DNA of 64,000 nucleotides, taken from the NCBI GenBank assembly GCA_008638375.1, contig CM018031.1:15432415-15496414 (forward strand), read 5' to 3'. Made by a program: the position numbers and the translations under genes. This document shows, piece by piece, positions 60,584 through 64,000 of the stretch. The DNA comes from Nyssa sinensis (lineage: Eukaryota; Streptophyta; Magnoliopsida; Cornales; Nyssaceae). The notes beneath the pieces are model-generated. The model ran no database searches, was not told the DNA's origin, and saw nothing but the letters and a program-made list of their open reading frames with translations. The first letter of the stretch is position 1. Each line of letters opens with the position of its first letter.

Positions 60584-62060
60584 ACAACTGAATTACTCGA
60601 GTAATACAATGCATAGCTTAGGGTGTATTGAAAATATCTTAAAACCCTAACAATTTCCTTCAAGTGATCTGGCCTTAGATTACTTGTGTATCTACTTAAC
60701 TTAATGACAATGTATGTTATGTATGGAAGAATGCAATTCATTAAATACATTAAGCTGCCAATTATTCTTGCATACTCTAATTGAGAGGTGCCTTTATCAT
60801 TATTCTTAGATAAACGTAGATTTACATTTACTGGTGTTCTCGTTGGACCATTATCATATTGATTAAATTTCTTAAGTATTCACTCAATATAAAACGATCG
60901 AGTTAATATTAGTCCATCCAATGTTTTAGAGATTTTTACCTCTAAACTTGTTGTTCAACATTCTCTTTGTAACTTTAATGACTTCAATATTACTATCCAT
61001 AATGAGCAAATCACTAATATAGAGACAATTAATTACATAGTCATTTTCATCATCCTTGATATACACACACTTGTCTCTTTCCAATATAGAATTTTAAAAT
61101 TAGACATTATTTTCTTAAAGTTTTGAAGTTCATTTTTCTAACATATAAGTTAGAAAATCTCGACCAAAGATTTTGATGTTCTAGCCCTCTTGATGCGTTT
61201 AGGGTCATCATTATCTTGTTGTTTCTCTTGGTCTTGACTATTACTATTTGTAGTGTCATGAGTTCCTTTAAAAGAACCTGTCTCTTGTGTGGATTTGTAC
61301 GTAGATACATGTTCAAGGAACAATGCATTTCTTAATTCAATAATAATATTAACACGCATATCAAGAATTTTATACTTATAAATAAGAAAATGAAAGTACC
61401 AACTAAATCCTTTTAGGAATAAGAACCACTACTTTAGCCAAACACCCCCACATTTCTTAAGTATTTGTAAGAAATTCTATGACCTTTCCATAATTCAAAA
61501 TGGGTTTTATTGGTTTTCCTTTTGAGGTATTTGGTTGAAAATATAATTTGCGTAGAACATAGGTTCCCCCACAAGTTCTGAGATAATCTAGAATTTATTA
61601 ACATAATATTAAGTATATATTCGAAAGTTATATTTTTTCGTTCATCAACTTCATTTTTCTAAGATGACTAAGGTGTAGAATAGTACCACATTATAACAAA
61701 ACTTACCAAGGAGTGATTTGTGTTCATTATTTCTTAGCACCTTAATCTTCTTATTAAGTTGATTCTCAACTTCACTCTTGTAATGTGTAAACATATTCAA
61801 GATCCCATCTTTACTTCTCAATAAGTAATCATAATAGTGACTTGTGCTCTCATTTATATATATAAGAAAATATTTCTGACCACCTCTAGTTTTAACATAC
61901 CTTCAAATCATAATTATTTGAATTGATTCTAGAGGTCCAATGCTTCTTTCAAGATTGAAAAGAAGTCATTGTAAACTTTATTTCCACACATAATATTTCA
62001 TGCCAAATAACTAAATGCTTAATAATGATCTAAACATTTATTTTTGCCTTTTAACTCAAC
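60584..62060 (-). mobile_element. 5'-side part of the minus-strand Copia element: integrase, connection and RT
   Basis: Continuation of the element at 48356-50436, separated by the CACTA insertion. On the minus strand, from high to low coordinate, the first piece is integrase (about 62000-61760: RGGQKYFLIYINEST, YDYLLRSKDGILNMF, KSEVENQLNKKIKVLR). A connection region follows (61360-61150: STQETGSFKGTHD, DPKRIKRARTSKSLVE). RT is next: NDYVINCLYISDLLI (YISD in place of the YVDD active site) and LRLSKNNDKGTSQLEY. The last piece is YARIIGSLMYLMNCI, then HLKEIVRVLRYFQYTLSYAL, ending at NSV (60587). Stops and frame changes make it inactive. Gag and the 5' LTR are not seen before the second CACTA element. 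Confidence 0.85.
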
Positions 62061-62498
62061 AATAAACCATGTTTAAGATTTTCTCGAATATTTACTACAT
62101 ATAGTAAAGGAAAATCTTCCTAATAAATTCAATAAGAAATTGCATATAAAAATTAATGCAATATATCTAGATCAAGCACGACTTTAAAGAATGATCATCA
62201 TATTCTAAATTTACCAATATTGGACAATTACATTACAATAAAATATTATTTCAACATATAATTGTATATGTTATCTATAAAGAAATGATAAATAATCTTT
62301 CTTTAATTAATAATATTATTGCCACACTTTATATGACTCAAACATATGAAGATATATATATATATATATATGTTTTAATTATTAGACAAAATAATTATCA
62401 TAATATTCATTTTGGGAAAACTTGTTTCTCATATACCTTTTCCATACATATATCAAACCTAAAAAGTATTTAATTCAAATTAAATAGACACAATATTT

Positions 62499-62531
<33 letters not shown>

Positions 62532-62540
62532 CAAATACAC
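62061..62540. other. AT-rich DNA, no gene recognised
   Basis: A/T-rich sequence with a (TA)n-(TG)n tract at 62497-62530. It may still be part of the Copia element, but no motif shows it. Confidence 0.4.
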
Positions 62541-62559
62541 CAATTTGAATTAAATAAAC

Positions 62560-62918
62560 ATAGTCTTTTAATTTGAGTTGAAAATATACATTATTTCAAT
62601 TTTGAATTAAAAAGTCACGTTATTTCAATTTGAATTGAAAAAACACAATGTTTCAATTTTGAAGTGAAGATTCATGATGTTTCAATTTTGAATTGAAAAG
62701 ATACATTGTTTCAATTTCGAATTGATAAGTGACGTCGTTTCAATTTGAATTGAAAAGACACATTGTTTCAATTTGAATTGAAGAGTCATATTGTTTCAAT
62801 TTTGAATTGAAGAGACACATTATTTTAATTTTGAATTAAAGAGTCACGTTGTTTCAATTTGAATTGAAGAGTCACGATCTTTCAATTTCGAATTGAAGAG
62901 ACACATCGTTTCAATTTT
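62560..62918. repeat. Minisatellite of 28-29 bp units with an internal palindrome
   Basis: At least eleven clear units between 62598 and 62918, with two or three degenerate ones before. The consensus is TTTCAATTTYGAATTGAA followed by RAGWCACRTTG. The first 17-18 bases are an imperfect palindrome (TTCAATT..AATTGAA). Units alternate irregularly between GAGTCAC and GAGACAC. The array is cut at its right end by the CACTA element that starts at 62919. Confidence 0.9.
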
Positions 62919-64000
62919 CATTACAGGAAAAATGACTTTTAGCGACGCACACCACCTTTAGCAATGCACGTAATAATATCCAATTGCATCGTTAAAGAGT
63001 ATTAACGACGCACAAATGTACATCGCCAAGTGTGTTGCAAATAATCATGTCGATAATACTATTAGTGACAAGTACACAAGTAGGCGTCGCTAAAAGTCCC
63101 TATTAGCGACGCACATTATATGTCGCTAATAATCAGGTGTGGCGTCGCTAATGCTATGCAGAGAACGCAATGGACGTCGCTAATATATATTATTAGATGC
63201 TATGCAGAGAATGTAATGGGCGTCGCTAATATATATTATTAGCGACTCTCTGAATGTGTCGCTAATAGTTTGTTATTGAAATTATTTAGCGACGACCTCT
63301 GTGTGTCGCAAATAGTATATTTTTAGCGACGACTGTGAAGCATCGCAAAAAAAAATAATATTTGAGACTTTTAGCGACGCGTTTGTGTGCATCGCTAAAA
63401 GTAATTTATTTATTTTTTGGCTACTTTAGACCTGAGTTTTTTTTTCTTTTTTGTGTTTTATTCCTGTTTAAAACCTGCATCAATCATCTTGATATAAAAT
63501 AATTCCCAAACATTATGAAATGAATATATTAAAAGAGAAATGCATTCATATATATATATATATATATAAATTAGTAATTACTTACAATTGTAAAAGTAGA
63601 ATTTCTCAATAAATACAAAAATAAAAAATTGTCTCAGAAAATGTAACTACAGATGTCCAAGAAAAGAAAAAAAACAAAGGAAAAAAAGTAAGTTTTGATG
63701 CAGAATAGAAAGAAGGCGGCGCAATAAACTTGATCAATCTGAAATAAAGATCAAATGATATATATAAACAAAAAATGTGAATTTATTTTTGCATGTATAA
63801 ATAGTAAGAACGAGATAAAGTAGCATAAGTTGCAAACCAATGATCTGAATTGAGTGCCGTAAATTTTTGCAAGTCTATTTTGTCATTTGTGAGGTGTGTG
63901 ACAGTGTTTCGGGCTCATTAGGCCGATATTCGGCATTTTGGTCTTTCAAAATCCAAAATTGGTCTTTTCGAAGCAGAAAGTTGCATAAGTTTCAAACCGG
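62919..64000 (-). mobile_element. Second CACTA element of the same family, truncated by the window end
   Basis: The left terminus CATTACAGGAAAAATGAC is followed by the same TAGCGACGC subterminal repeats (to about 63420) as the element at 50437. Next is the same ATCAATCWTGATATAMAATA spacer, and then the start of the same 160-bp array (anchors CAAACC at 63833 and 63993). The first anchor lies 914 bp from the terminus, against 930 bp in the first copy. The copies have the same orientation. Strand is given by analogy, because the transposase genes lie beyond the window. Confidence 0.88.

Noticed and set aside
62560..62918. CRISPR-like array of 28-29 bp palindromic repeats
   Set aside because: The units follow each other directly without unique spacers, no cas genes are present and the DNA is a plant nuclear sequence. 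It is a minisatellite.

Overview
This is nuclear genomic DNA of a flowering plant, probably a eudicot. It is AT-rich, the genes are split by GT-AG introns, and both host genes have obvious plant homologues. Most of the rest is layered transposable elements and microsatellites. Family names below come from reading translations and terminal motifs by eye, because no database search was possible.

There are two host genes. On the + strand, a three-exon CCT-motif transcriptional regulator (7359-9286, 258 aa) lies behind a short promoter with a TGACGTCA box and a TATA-like box. On the - strand, an eight-exon ER-type calcium pump of the ECA1/ECA4 class (26078 down to 14882, 1064 aa when read through) fills 11.2 kb. 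It matches the family along its whole length except for one extra base in exon 4 (about 20896), which puts a stop at codon 574. Either the allele is broken or the sequence has an error there. Its large introns hold a LINE fragment, a Mutator-like MITE and a degenerate 165-175 bp tandem array.

Region by region: 1-2300 has two PIF/Harbinger-like MITEs around a deleted Copia element. 2300-7000 is AT-rich intergenic DNA. 7.0-9.3 kb is the CCT gene, followed by local tandem duplications. 12.3-13.9 kb is a Copia remnant. 14.9-26.1 kb is the calcium pump. 26.9-27.8 kb is a LINE reverse-transcriptase relic. 27.79-34.07 kb is a non-autonomous LTR element with a 5-bp target duplication. It carries an opposite-strand ORF that is itself split by a 3.27 kb solo LTR. 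36.9-38.3 kb has a MITE-like sequence split by a 616-bp solo LTR, then a fold-back MITE. 40.2-41.4 kb is a solo Copia LTR inside a local tandem repeat. 42.6-44.1 kb is a Copia gag-integrase relic. 45.05-47.91 kb is a second long solo LTR.

From 48.36 kb to the end of the window a minus-strand Copia element (LTR, RNase H, RT, integrase) is interrupted by a 10.1 kb CACTA (En/Spm) transposon at 50437-60583. That transposon has decayed TNPD-like and TNPA-like genes, TAGCGACGC subterminal repeats and an eight-copy 160-bp array. A second CACTA copy of the same family starts at 62919, inside a 28-29 bp palindromic minisatellite, and runs off the end.

I found no gene cluster or wholly new machinery. 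The most informative signals are the pump frameshift, the insertion order recoverable from target duplications, the antisense ORF of the non-autonomous LTR element, and the 160-bp array conserved in both CACTA copies.
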